Below, one piece after another: positions 45,774 through 54,567 of a stretch of DNA of 64,000 nt. The DNA is from Hysterium pulicare CBS 123377 (Eukaryota; Ascomycota; Dothideomycetes; Hysteriales; Hysteriaceae): NCBI GenBank assembly GCA_000467715.1, contig AJFK01001090.1, forward strand, positions 348,305 through 412,304, in the 5' to 3' direction. Numbering within the stretch: the first letter of the stretch is position 1; each line of letters starts with the position of its first letter. The translations under genes were made by a program, and so were the position numbers. The notes beneath the pieces are model-generated. The model did not search any database. It saw only the letters and a list, made by a program, of their open reading frames with translations, and had not been told where the DNA came from.

Positions 45774-46559
45774 CTACTCCACAACAGTGAACACCACCTC
45801 ATCGCTTCCCTCTTGGGGCCTGACTTCCAACCCGCCCTCCTCCGACGCTAACTGAGCCAGGTGACTAGTTCCAAATCGTCCTGTCCTCCCCTCATGCTGC
45901 ATTTCAGCATTCATTACTTCCTGCCTCTCTTCAACAATCTCCATCAACTCTTCCATTTCTCCATACCGCCACCAAAGCACACTCATATTGTTTTTAAGCC
46001 TTAGAACATACTCTCGTCCAATAACGCATCTATCCATCCCATAAGGCCCCATCGACTCCCTCACATGTTCAAACAACCTTCCCCCAGCATTACAATCCCC
46101 GTTACTAATAGCCTCAAGTGTAGCGGCGTCTAGACCAGGCATAATATTCCTTGTCCATTCGGACTGTTTGTTCGTATCTGTCGGTACTGAGCCTTCTAGT
46201 CTGAAGCTAGCAGTAGTGCTATGTAGTTGTCCAGGATACAGCGTCATGAAACCACCTTAGTTCGCGCGTCGGAACTGGAATGCACGGGCGGAGAAACAGC
46301 CTTGTACACTCCTGGGCTGTCTGATCTCGCCTGTGGCACGGTCAAGGAGTTGGGTGGCGGATCCGGGGTGCAGGATAGAAGTGGCGCGGTGACATATTGT
46401 GATGGGTCTAGAGGATCGGTGTAGACTGAGAGTTGTTGTTATTTGGGAAGGAGATGTAGATGTAAATGATGGAGTAGCAGTTGAGACTGTTAGGGAAATT
46501 GTGATGTAGGGTTTAGTTGGGGATGGTGTGCGTGGCGGGTTGCCTGCGCTTGTCTCCAT
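45774..46559 (-). CDS. Hypothetical fungal protein with in-frame stop or short intron
   Basis: Two open segments lie in the same minus-strand frame, 46559-46260 and 46256-45774, interrupted only by a TAA at 46259-46257. The whole reads as one protein: an N-terminal Thr/Ser-rich domain (ITISLTVSTATPSF...) with SRPITICHRATSILHPGSA, then TLYPGQLHSTTASFRLEGSVP and a helical C-terminal part ending EGSDEVVFTVVE. I take it for a widespread uncharacterised Pezizomycotina family. A candidate 54-nt intron (46309-46256, GTGTAC to CTAAG) would remove the stop in frame and give 243 residues joining QPRS to GFMTLYPG. Against it, no clear CTRAY branch site precedes the acceptor. The alternative is a gene broken by one nonsense mutation. 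No function can be given. Confidence 0.55.
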
Positions 46560-47361
46560 TTTAGTACAAGTATTTCAACATTTTTAGGCCCCTATAACCG
46601 AACAGCAGGAATGTTTGGCTCGAAATAGCGAACTATGGCTCGTCCTCAACTCGCTTCGAGATCCTCGTTCGTTCAAAACGATGGTAGAAGTCAGTCTTGG
46701 GAATTCTAGCCCTTGGGGAGACATATGGTGTCTGCTTTACGCCGTACGTGGTATATAAATACCTAGGTATGTTTCTAGAAGCTTATGATGCAATAGCTTG
46801 GCTATGCACTGTGGCGTATGCATGAAGGACGATCACCCACGTGATTGCTGCAATGCCTCACAACACCAGCGTCGCTTGGTGTTATATCTTCCGCGGTTGT
46901 CTGTTCCAGTGAAGATGTAGCTTTGCAGCTACGAAGGCTTCTATGCCGATGGGACTCTGCGTTTCGGATCCGCCAACATGAGATACTTCAATATCAACCA
47001 ATCCAGAGCAGGAGTGAGACTTCATGGAATTCTTTGCATTACCTCGACGCTGGAACTAGCATATCCTCCACGCAGAAGCCCATAATTAGCTATTTCAAGG
47101 TTCCACTTGATGCAACATGAATCCTGGAGCTCCATCTCGGATGGTGGAATTTTGGCGGCGCGGTTGCGGTAAAGGCGAAGATTTGACCAGAATCGTGGGC
47201 GGACTTAGAAGGATGGTGTTCATCCGCTAGTATATATACAATACATGCCATAAAAGGACGAGGTTTTCGTTCTTAAAAGGAGTCAAAACGCAAATACGAT
47301 AAGGAAAATTTCGTTACCAGCATCCCTACTCTCCTGTCTTTACTCTTAATTAACATCAATC
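46560..47361. other. Interval with promoter of the metallopeptidase-like gene
   Basis: About 800 bp between divergent start codons. A TATATATA box lies at 47231-47238, 124 bp before the ATG at 47362. No gene recognised otherwise. Confidence 0.5.
47231..47238 (+). promoter_or_regulatory. TATA box of the secreted metallopeptidase-like gene
   Basis: TATATATA on the plus strand, 124 bp upstream of the ATG at 47362, the only strong TATA-like sequence in the interval. Confidence 0.4.
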
Positions 47362-48330
47362 ATGAAGAGAATATTCTGTATTTTCCTCCTTGTTGGAGCT
47401 ACACTTAGCGGCTCAACCACTACATCTTCCACAGCAAATTTGATAAAACGGTACGACCCTCCACTTATCTTTGATAAGAGTGACTACTCGGCCAATCAGA
47501 GATACGAAGCACTCATCGAAGGATATCAAGACGTGTATAGGATCTTGTCCCAAGTTATTGGTCAAGGCGCCTCGGTCAACGACATCTACAAGAACTACTT
47601 CCATGAAAGTTGGATCCCGAACGTGGTAGCTGTGTATCAACGCATCCTGCCTGACGTAGTAAGTGATAAGTTCCATTTGGGCCGTTCGATCACTTGTGTT
47701 TAAAGTCTACTCACTGAGCTTGCCTTTGCCCATCCTGAGCCTCATCTCTAATCCGTGCTTGTAGACCAAGCGTGAAGGCGGCCCTGTCGTGAGCCGCTTC
47801 TACATCCTCGACCTCGACTTCCAGAAAGGAAATCCCGATGGCGAAGATCTCTGCGCCGAAGAAGGCGATGCCTACATAGAGAACAAGCAAACCGAGAACT
47901 ACCCAACATATGACTACTCCCAATCATATTTTTGTCCCAAAGTCTTTGACCGACTCAAAGACGATCCTCCAGATGGCGCCCTGGATTACGACGACTTTTT
48001 CTTCTCTGGCACGGGCCGATACCGGGTGACCAACGAAATGGAATTTCAATGATGCACGAGATGATATATTTGAATCTTATTTCTTCGGCAGCGTTCTCGA
48101 ATGCGCCGCCACAAGAAGTTGGATGGCATGGCACGTATATTCAAGATGAGAACGGTAAGAATGGATACGGTCCATTGAATACAAGAAATATGTTGAGAAA
48201 CGAGCCGGAGAAGACGAAGACGAATGCTGATTCTTATGCGTGGTGTGCGCTGGAAATTATGTGGACTACATTTTGTGCTGATAAGCTTGGTGGTCAGAAC
48301 ATGCGGTTTGATCCTCCCGTGTCGAATTGA
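47362..48330 (+). pseudogene. Secreted metallopeptidase-like gene, frameshifted
   Basis: Exon 1 (47362-47658) starts with a signal peptide (MKRIFCIFLLVGATLSGS) and a Kex2-like KR at residues 29-30. An intron (47659-47764, GTAAGT to TGTAG) leads to exon 2, TKREGGPVVSRFYILDLDF..., which stays open to a stop at 48050-48052. The continuation is one base out of frame from 48049: MMHEMIYLNLIS, then NADSYAWCALEIMWTTFC to a stop at 48328-48330. This order (secreted leader, HExxH-like helix, NADSYAW block) matches a common fungal family related to zinc metallopeptidases. Two lesions are visible: the frameshift at about 48047, and HEMIY in place of HExxH (His to Tyr, a C-to-T type change at a CpA), so zinc binding would be lost. 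A sequencing error could explain the first lesion but not the second. Confidence 0.6.
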
Positions 48331-48746
48331 GGGCGCGTACCATTCGTTCTGTTTCTTTTCTCGTAATGTGAGTGGATAGTAGTGCTTGTCAGTCACAGAT
48401 GAGAAGATAGGTGAGAGATGGAGACAAGAGATGCGAAGAAGTGTGGCGCAATCTTAATCACGCTAGTCCAAACAGAGGAGCTTAGTGTGGTCGCCTTAAA
48501 ATGCAATCTTCATGCATCTCTCCGTCACCCCACATTTCGGCCCTCAAGTGACGTCGATAAACACAATGGCAGCGCAGACAGAGTCTAGTCAATATATTTG
48601 GCATAGGAACCAAAGTCATCATGTTTATCATTTCAATTGCACACCGACTCCCTGACCTCCGATGTGAATCTACGCTGAGACCAAGCCCCTGCTACTGATT
48701 TCTGTTTCCAACTTGTTTAAAATTGTGTATTTTGATTCTAGGCTTC
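48331..48746. other. Interval metallopeptidase-like gene - HET gene
   Basis: 416 bp. Just before the HET-gene ATG is a CTAG that could be an acceptor of a 5' UTR intron. Nothing else recognised. Confidence 0.5.
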
Positions 48747-50702
48747 ATGGCTCCAGAATCGTTCCATTACGAGCCTTTTTCGGACGCTAGCGCTGAGATT
48801 CGCCTACTCGAATTTTTGCCGGTCTCTAGAGAATTTTCTGGTATTCAGTGCCAGCTAACACTCTATTCAGTCGGCTCACTTCCGGAATATGTCAGCGTAT
48901 CCTACGAGTGGGGAGTCGATCGACCATCTCAACGCATAATTTTGAATGGGAAACCTATACTCGTTCGACAGAACCTTTGGAACTGTTTATATCAGCTACG
49001 CTTCCACGGATTATCTCGCTATTATTGGGTGGATGCAATATGCATAGATCAGGACAACTTCGAAGAGCGTAATGCTCAGGTCAATTTCATGGGCAAGATA
49101 TATGCTGGTGCAGTATGCACTACAGCATGGGTCGGAGAGAGCGATAGGAAGACTAGCTCTGCCATCGGTTTTCTGAAGCAAGACGAGCGTGACATAGAGA
49201 TCGTTTACGAGCAGAAGCCGGAGAGATCCAGAAAAATCAGCCATACAGTTTCAAAGCTGGTCAATCGCTCTTATTGGCGGCGGCTTTGGGTTGTACAAGA
49301 GATACTGCTTGCTAAGCGAGTCATCGTACTGTGCGGGACGGACCTATTAGAATGGGACTATCTGAAATGCTTCATCTATTCGCTCACAAGGAGGGATAAA
49401 ACAGCTAGGGAGGAATTTCAAAAAAAGATGAGAAGAGTGGGCAATGATAATTATGCAAAGATGCGGAACATCCACAACAATGAAAACAGACCTCACAGAG
49501 ATATCATTCATAGCGATGCAGCTATGTTTCTCTCCCCATTAGACGTGGACGATGGAGATCTGAACCCGAAAGGTACTCCCAAGTTTATTGCTTTACTGGA
49601 AAAGTACCATGGGAATTGCGACTGCTTCGATATTCGGGACAAGATCTTTGGGTTGCTAGGGCTGAATGAAGACGCAGACAAGTCCATCATCAACTACTCG
49701 AGGAGTCCCTCACAGCTTTACGTCGACATAATGCAGTCACTGCTCTATTCCTACCCAGCTGAGATCCCTGCAATCTTCGTTAGCACCGTGTTACAGAAAG
49801 CGCTTTGTATCCAGACCCACGCCGACGAAATAGCGACAACGATTAGAGGTGAGGAAGACTTCCTGCTAAACTCGACGCTATATTTTGTTGACTTTGGAAA
49901 ACGGATGACCTCTATAACCCGGACCGGGTTATCTGAATCCTCAGTTGCCGTATCCCCAACACAGGAAGACTTCGAAGCCATCAGGGAATCTCTTGGGCTA
50001 GCCTGGTTGGACGAACATACTTCGATATGTGGGGAGGATTTTACTTCGAGCCAGCAGAAGCTATTAAACCTCCTCCTGACTAATGAGACCATCAATGTAA
50101 AGTCGTCCTTGCACTTCGTGCCCAGCAAGTGTGCACATGCGTGGCCTGCTGATATGCCAACATATCAAGTAACCGGGACCATGCAGAAACACTGGAAAGA
50201 TCTCAAGCCTCGAAAGCATGTCCCAAACAAGTTCTTTTTCACAGCCAACAAACAAGTCGGTTTTGGAAACGGCGTAGTTCAACCTGGCGACGTTATCGTT
50301 CACACTTTCGGCTGTGGCGCCGTTAAATTAGCCATCCGTAAAATCGACTCGAGTAAAAACGTCTATCGCATCATCGGTAGAGTCGTCCTTTACACCCTAA
50401 TCGACGAATTAGAACAACGCTGCATCCATGAGGACATGGATATAGAAGTCTGGAAGGAAAAAGACTGGGAGAATTGGCAAGGACCAGAGACTTACTGGGC
50501 CCCGCAAGTGTCGCATATGTCGCCGGCTTTTCACTACCGGACCCGGACAAGTTCGAGCCCAAGGAAGATTTGTTCCGCTTGGGCTTTGATTTGCAGTCAC
50601 TTGCTGATCTCGCGCCTGCGACTCTGTTCTGAATCGAGTCGAGTAATGAACGCTGGCTTGATGAGCGTGAGGGAAAGAAACCCGATGGGAAGGCGCCGAT
50701 GA
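48747..50702 (+). CDS. HET-domain (heterokaryon incompatibility) protein
   Basis: Intronless, 651 codons from ATG 48747. The HET domain shows its three hallmark blocks: YVSVSYEWG (about residues 48-56), YYWVDAICIDQDNFEERNAQVNFMGKIYAGA (from about 91) and SYWRRLWVVQEILLAKRVIVLCG (from about 174). DKIFGLLGL further on (about residue 308) is also typical. Proteins of this class take part in non-self recognition and the cell death that follows fusion of incompatible strains; specific partners cannot be predicted. The region after about residue 585 (from 50504) is unusual. In the gene's own frame it is low-complexity (HYRTRTSSSPRKICSAW), while the +2 frame reads much more like protein (see the next entry). 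The true end of the gene may therefore differ. Confidence 0.82.
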   Translation: MAPESFHYEPFSDASAEIRLLEFLPVSREFSGIQCQLTLYSVGSLPEYVSVSYEWGVDRPSQRIILNGKPILVRQNLWNCLYQLRFHGLSRYYWVDAICIDQDNFEERNAQVNFMGKIYAGAVCTTAWVGESDRKTSSAIGFLKQDERDIEIVYEQKPERSRKISHTVSKLVNRSYWRRLWVVQEILLAKRVIVLCGTDLLEWDYLKCFIYSLTRRDKTAREEFQKKMRRVGNDNYAKMRNIHNNENRPHRDIIHSDAAMFLSPLDVDDGDLNPKGTPKFIALLEKYHGNCDCFDIRDKIFGLLGLNEDADKSIINYSRSPSQLYVDIMQSLLYSYPAEIPAIFVSTVLQKALCIQTHADEIATTIRGEEDFLLNSTLYFVDFGKRMTSITRTGLSESSVAVSPTQEDFEAIRESLGLAWLDEHTSICGEDFTSSQQKLLNLLLTNETINVKSSLHFVPSKCAHAWPADMPTYQVTGTMQKHWKDLKPRKHVPNKFFFTANKQVGFGNGVVQPGDVIVHTFGCGAVKLAIRKIDSSKNVYRIIGRVVLYTLIDELEQRCIHEDMDIEVWKEKDWENWQGPETYWAPQVSHMSPAFHYRTRTSSSPRKICSAWALICSHLLISRLRLCSESSRVMNAGLMSVRERNPMGRRR

Positions 50703-50763
50703 ATGGGGATGCGGATCGATTGGCTGCACGTGCTAATGAGCCACCAGCATGGATTCGCTGATT
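50504..50763 (+). other. Protein-like segment out of frame with the HET gene tail
   Basis: Read in the frame that starts at 50504, this stretch gives SVAYVAGFSLPDPDKFEPK, EDLFRLGFDLQSLADLAPATLF, then a single TGA (50630-50632), then ESSNERWLDEREGKKPDGKA and MNGDADRLAARANEPPAWIR to a stop at 50759-50761. The charged, helix-like composition continues across the TGA, which suggests one coding unit with one nonsense change. It could be a lost last exon of the HET gene, reached by a frameshift or intron I cannot place, or the remnant of another gene. I do not recognise the family. Confidence 0.35.
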
Positions 50764-51131
50764 TTATCGTTTTGCTATGATGTTGGAGGGAAAAGCGACC
50801 TGGTCAGGCAACCATAAGAATGATACTAGATATAAGCACTCTTCTTCTCTACCTTGTGAGTAATCATTCCGACCAGCGGTAGGTTCCGGTCGCTCTGCAT
50901 CTAGCATACTAGACGCTTCCTAGGCTTGCATTTGATCGCTGTCACTGAATCAGTATCTAACTAATCGCATTGACAGATCGGAGGGTTTTGCGTTGGTGTT
51001 CTCGGTTAAGACTCTGATATTCCAAATATCATCAAGATATTCCAAATAACCCCAACCCAACCTACATAATTACGGCACATCGCGGAAAACGGCCGCTCGA
51101 GTCTGACTTCCCACGACGATATAAAATCCAG
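50764..51131. other. Interval HET gene - hydrolase
   Basis: 368 bp, no gene recognised. A short direct duplication, ATATTCCAAATA followed 14 bp later by a near copy, lies at about 51017-51047. A possible TATA-like ATATAAAA lies at 51119-51126, directly before the hydrolase ATG and so probably too close to serve it. Confidence 0.45.
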
Positions 51132-51992
51132 ATGAAAGCAGAAGAGAATCATCATCAACTCACCACCATGGCATCGCAAGAACTCTTCCGCGACGTCGCA
51201 TCGTCAACAACTCTCCACGTCCAACTCACAACTCCGCCAAATTCAACTTCAAAACCAGCTCTCGTATTTCTTCACTATTGGGGTGGTTCTCATCGCACAT
51301 TTCACCACCTCACCACCTCCCTCTCCCCCACCTACCCTATCATCGCGCTCGATCATCGCGGTTGGGGTCTCTCAACCGGACCCTCCGACCCCTCATCCTA
51401 CTCTATCAAATCGCTAGCTCAAGATGTCCTATCAGTTCTCCATCAGCTCTCGGATCACGTTTCAAATGGATTTGTACTAGTAGGTCATTCTATGGGCGCA
51501 AAAGTTGCTCTTGCGATCGCAGTAACGAAACGAGATGGATTGAAAGGGATGGTACTCATCGCTCCTGCACCGCCTACGCCGCTTGTATTGCCGGAGGATA
51601 TGCGTGCACAGCAGAGGATGGCGTATGAGAGTAGAGAGAGTGTGGAATGGACTGTCAGTAATGTTCTCTCATCAAGGGAGAAGCTTTCTGTGGAAGACTT
51701 CGAAATGGTCGTCGCGGATAGTTTGAAAGGAAATCAGTGGGCGAAGGCTGCGTGGTCTGAGTATGGGATGAGCGAAGATGTGGCGAAGGGGCTGGAGGGG
51801 AATGGAGAGAAGGTTTTGATGATCGCTGGGGAGGAGGATGTTGTGGAGACAAAAGAGAGGGTTTTCGAGATCGGGGAGTTGTTGAAGGAGAGGGGATTTG
51901 GGGTGAGGGTTACGGTGGTGTCTGGTGTGAGACATTTGATTCCTCTGGAAAACCCGAGGGTATTGATTGAGCTGATTGAGAGGGAGTTCTGA
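51132..51992 (+). CDS. Alpha/beta-hydrolase fold protein
   Basis: Intronless, 286 residues from ATG 51132; a second ATG at 51168 (MASQELFRDVA) is equally plausible. The fold is clear: LVFLHYWGGSHRTFHHL (oxyanion-hole strand; HYWGG where HGxxG is usual), IIALDHRGWGLSTGP, then the nucleophile elbow VLVGHSMGAKVALAIA (Ser near residue 119), VLMIAGEEDVVETKE (acid, Asp near 235) and GVRHLIPLENP (His near 266). All members of the triad are present, so an active esterase, lipase or related hydrolase is expected. The substrate is unknown. There is no signal peptide, so it is probably cytosolic. The 3' half is richer in G than the 5' half. Confidence 0.87.
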   Translation: MKAEENHHQLTTMASQELFRDVASSTTLHVQLTTPPNSTSKPALVFLHYWGGSHRTFHHLTTSLSPTYPIIALDHRGWGLSTGPSDPSSYSIKSLAQDVLSVLHQLSDHVSNGFVLVGHSMGAKVALAIAVTKRDGLKGMVLIAPAPPTPLVLPEDMRAQQRMAYESRESVEWTVSNVLSSREKLSVEDFEMVVADSLKGNQWAKAAWSEYGMSEDVAKGLEGNGEKVLMIAGEEDVVETKERVFEIGELLKERGFGVRVTVVSGVRHLIPLENPRVLIELIEREF

Positions 51993-53688
51993 AGTCGAGG
52001 CATGTTTGGATGGAATGAATCAACTTCTCAACCCTGCGGAGGATGTTAAGACTCGCAACTGCTGTATACTTGATGCGAGGAAGAGGCATTAATATCTTTG
52101 ATATGCGGAGACGGGTATGGCTGAGGTCGTAGGTAGTTTTAGCCAATGAGTGAACCGAAGGATCTTAAAGCAAGCGCTTGTTCGCCTGGAGAATATAATT
52201 TATAGGTTTCCACTTAGTAGAATAAAGTTTTCAGACAATTTCGCAGTAACGTTGAAAGTTCGATTGATCAAGGTTGACTGGTGGAAGAAAGAAAACTCGA
52301 TATTGAGAAGCAAGAAAAACTCACGATAACGAAGATACGGCAATTGAAAGTCTATACTCGAAACGAAATGGGACGCAAGGGATGTATCTCGTCATCCAAG
52401 TAGACCGGTGACGGTCGCGTCATGCAGCCCTTTCAGATGATCAATTACCATGCAGTCGGCTGTGCCTCAATTTCCGGGGAACTTTTCGGACGAGCCGATA
52501 TGCACCGTTTTCGTTAATTCCTCGAATCAGGAGCGGTCTGTATTAAAAGGCTGGCTGCTCGTGACCCTTTGGAGGACGATTTGTAAGGCTGCGGTCGTAC
52601 ACGTCTGCAATAGCGGGAGGAAGGACGCAGCTAGGGCCCTGTGAAGATCTTTCTTTATCTGCAGTTGACAGCACTGGCGCCTTTTCTGTATGAAGATCAG
52701 GGCTATTCTTGAAAGCTGCAGCATGGGGACTTGCATACATGCTAAACGTTGGACTGGTGGTGACAATTGCACTTGTAATGGCAGAATCACAAGATTCATC
52801 TTTGCTTTCTTGCAAGACGTTCGTTGCTGCTAGGAAGGGATGCGTTTTGATACTGGTGGCCCGGTGGTCTTGAGGTAAACCGCGATTTTCCGTCTCCGCA
52901 GAGGGTTGATAAGGTCTACCTCGTGGACATGAGAGAAAGGTCTCACGCGTAGCCGTTGACGGTGCTGGTTCACTGGAGCGTCAATCTGTGGATGGCTGCA
53001 GTAATGCTCGGCAGTGAAAAGCAATTCAATTTGAGTTTCCGGTTTCCGGCAGAAAGCATTATCCTCACCGACTAATCGCCATATCGATACCTCGAGCCTC
53101 TACTCGTGATAACATTGATGCGGGAGGTGATCCGGCAAGTTCGTCTCGTTCCAGCTTGATGGACATGGCGTTCTCGTGCAGCGAATCGACCACGATCAAC
53201 AGCACCGGCGCCATGGCGTTATGATTGTGCGACCTAGAATTGTATTGTTGTGTCCACGAGCTGTTACATTGCATCGCCGAGTACTAATGTCGCGGTGGCC
53301 GGCCATGGTGTTGTTGCTGAGTCCTTTGGTATAAGACTCGGGCTCTGCCCTTCTGCTGAGCTACCCCTCTTTATCTTCCTTTGCTTCGCAGCTATCTTGC
53401 GAATACATCTTACCTGTCTCCTGCCGCCTGCTATTCACGCAGAGCCGCATCGACAAACTGCGGGATCGAGGACTCGTGTGCGCTCCTGTGGTGGGATGGA
53501 TGAGGCTATGAAAGAGTCGTGGACAAAGCTTTCATCCTGGAACGAAACGAAACGACGAACTGAGTCAAGCTTCAATCACCACTTTGCTAAAGGATGAGAG
53601 ACAGCCACGCTTGGGACAATAATTGAAAGACAATCAAAGAGAGCCAGTAAGACCTTACCTAATACGCTACAAAGGTACCTTCTGCCTG
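51993..53688. other. 1.7-kb gene-poor interval
   Basis: No gene can be supported. Minus-strand frames at 52543-52815, 52830-53024 and 53065-53274 look mildly protein-like (for example APVLLIVVDSLHENAMSIKL) and might be exons of a decayed gene, but I could not join them with good splice sites. A tRNA-like half-structure on the minus strand at about 53319-53372 is discussed under rejected items. Confidence 0.4.
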
Positions 53689-54567
53689 ATGAGGCTGATA
53701 AATGCACGCGCCACAGTGGATCGCCCTCGAAACAACCCCGCGCCCACCAGTGTGTCGCTGGCCCTGCTGGAGCAGCAAAACCCCAACCACGAACCACAGA
53801 TCGGCGAATGGCTATCCGATTACTCGAATAATAGAGACTTTCACCATCGTTTCACATCGCAGCACTACTCGTTCTCGCACGGTCCTGCCTCGGTCAGCGC
53901 AAGTCAGTATACGCGGTCGATTCCTTCCTCCATGGCCCGTACCCAACTCCACCAAAACTCCATCAACTCTGCCACCTCTGCCAACTCTGCATACGCGCCT
54001 TCGCTCCTCTACTCCGAGGCACCGACAGCTACCGAGTCGTCGGTCAGTACCAACCTCGCAAGCCAGTTCTCCGGTGTTCCGCTGCTTGAAGAAGGAGTCG
54101 ACGGTGTTCTTGAGCGACGACCAAATCACCCCCGACAACCGGCGTTCGAGTGCTTGTTTTGGTTTCTGAGCTGCTCATACATATCATACGATCAGGCGGA
54201 TTGGAGGACACACTGTACCAGCCACTTCCGCGGAGAGGAGCCTCCCAAGTCTGTGCAATGTCCGCTGTGCGAGTTTGTTTACACTAGTGGGGATGGATGG
54301 CATAGTTGGGACATGCGATTAGATCATCTCGCATCCTTCCACCATCTGTGGGGGCAGACGTTGAGGACAAGCCGACCGGACTTTCACCTCTTCCATCATC
54401 TGTGGCAGAAGCGGTTGATCGATGATGCCGACTTGAAGGAGTTGAAGGGTGGAAACCATAACTTGACGAAGCCGCCTTCGAATTACACCAGTACGAATCG
54501 AGGAGACAATCGGAGGAGCAGAGCTGGACGGCGAATCCAACATATTGGTGGTCCTCGACCGTCTTGA
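53689..54567 (+). CDS. Zinc-finger-like hypothetical protein
   Basis: 292 residues from the first in-frame ATG at 53689; the frame is open upstream without an ATG, so an earlier exon is possible. After a Ser/Asn-rich N-terminus (about 150 residues) comes the conserved part: FECLFWFLSCSYISYDQADWRTHCTSHF, a degenerate finger, then VQCPLCEFVYTSGDGWHSWDMRLDHLASFHH, a second Cys2-His2-like unit, followed by HLWQKRLIDDADLK. This arrangement is typical of an uncharacterised family of mould proteins. The C-terminus is basic (NRRSRAGRRIQ). DNA or RNA binding is possible, but there is no direct evidence. The large minus-strand frame here (54284-54940) is its shadow. Confidence 0.7.
   Translation: MRLINARATVDRPRNNPAPTSVSLALLEQQNPNHEPQIGEWLSDYSNNRDFHHRFTSQHYSFSHGPASVSASQYTRSIPSSMARTQLHQNSINSATSANSAYAPSLLYSEAPTATESSVSTNLASQFSGVPLLEEGVDGVLERRPNHPRQPAFECLFWFLSCSYISYDQADWRTHCTSHFRGEEPPKSVQCPLCEFVYTSGDGWHSWDMRLDHLASFHHLWGQTLRTSRPDFHLFHHLWQKRLIDDADLKELKGGNHNLTKPPSNYTSTNRGDNRRSRAGRRIQHIGGPRPS

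Noticed and set aside
53319-53372. tRNA-like half on the minus strand: TAGCTCAG box, GCTC/GAGC D-stem and a GAGTC/GACTC hairpin
   Set aside because: No T-arm (GGTTCRANYCC) follows, the anticodon-like loop is 11-13 nt, and no acceptor stem closes. Could be a SINE-like fragment, but not enough to call.
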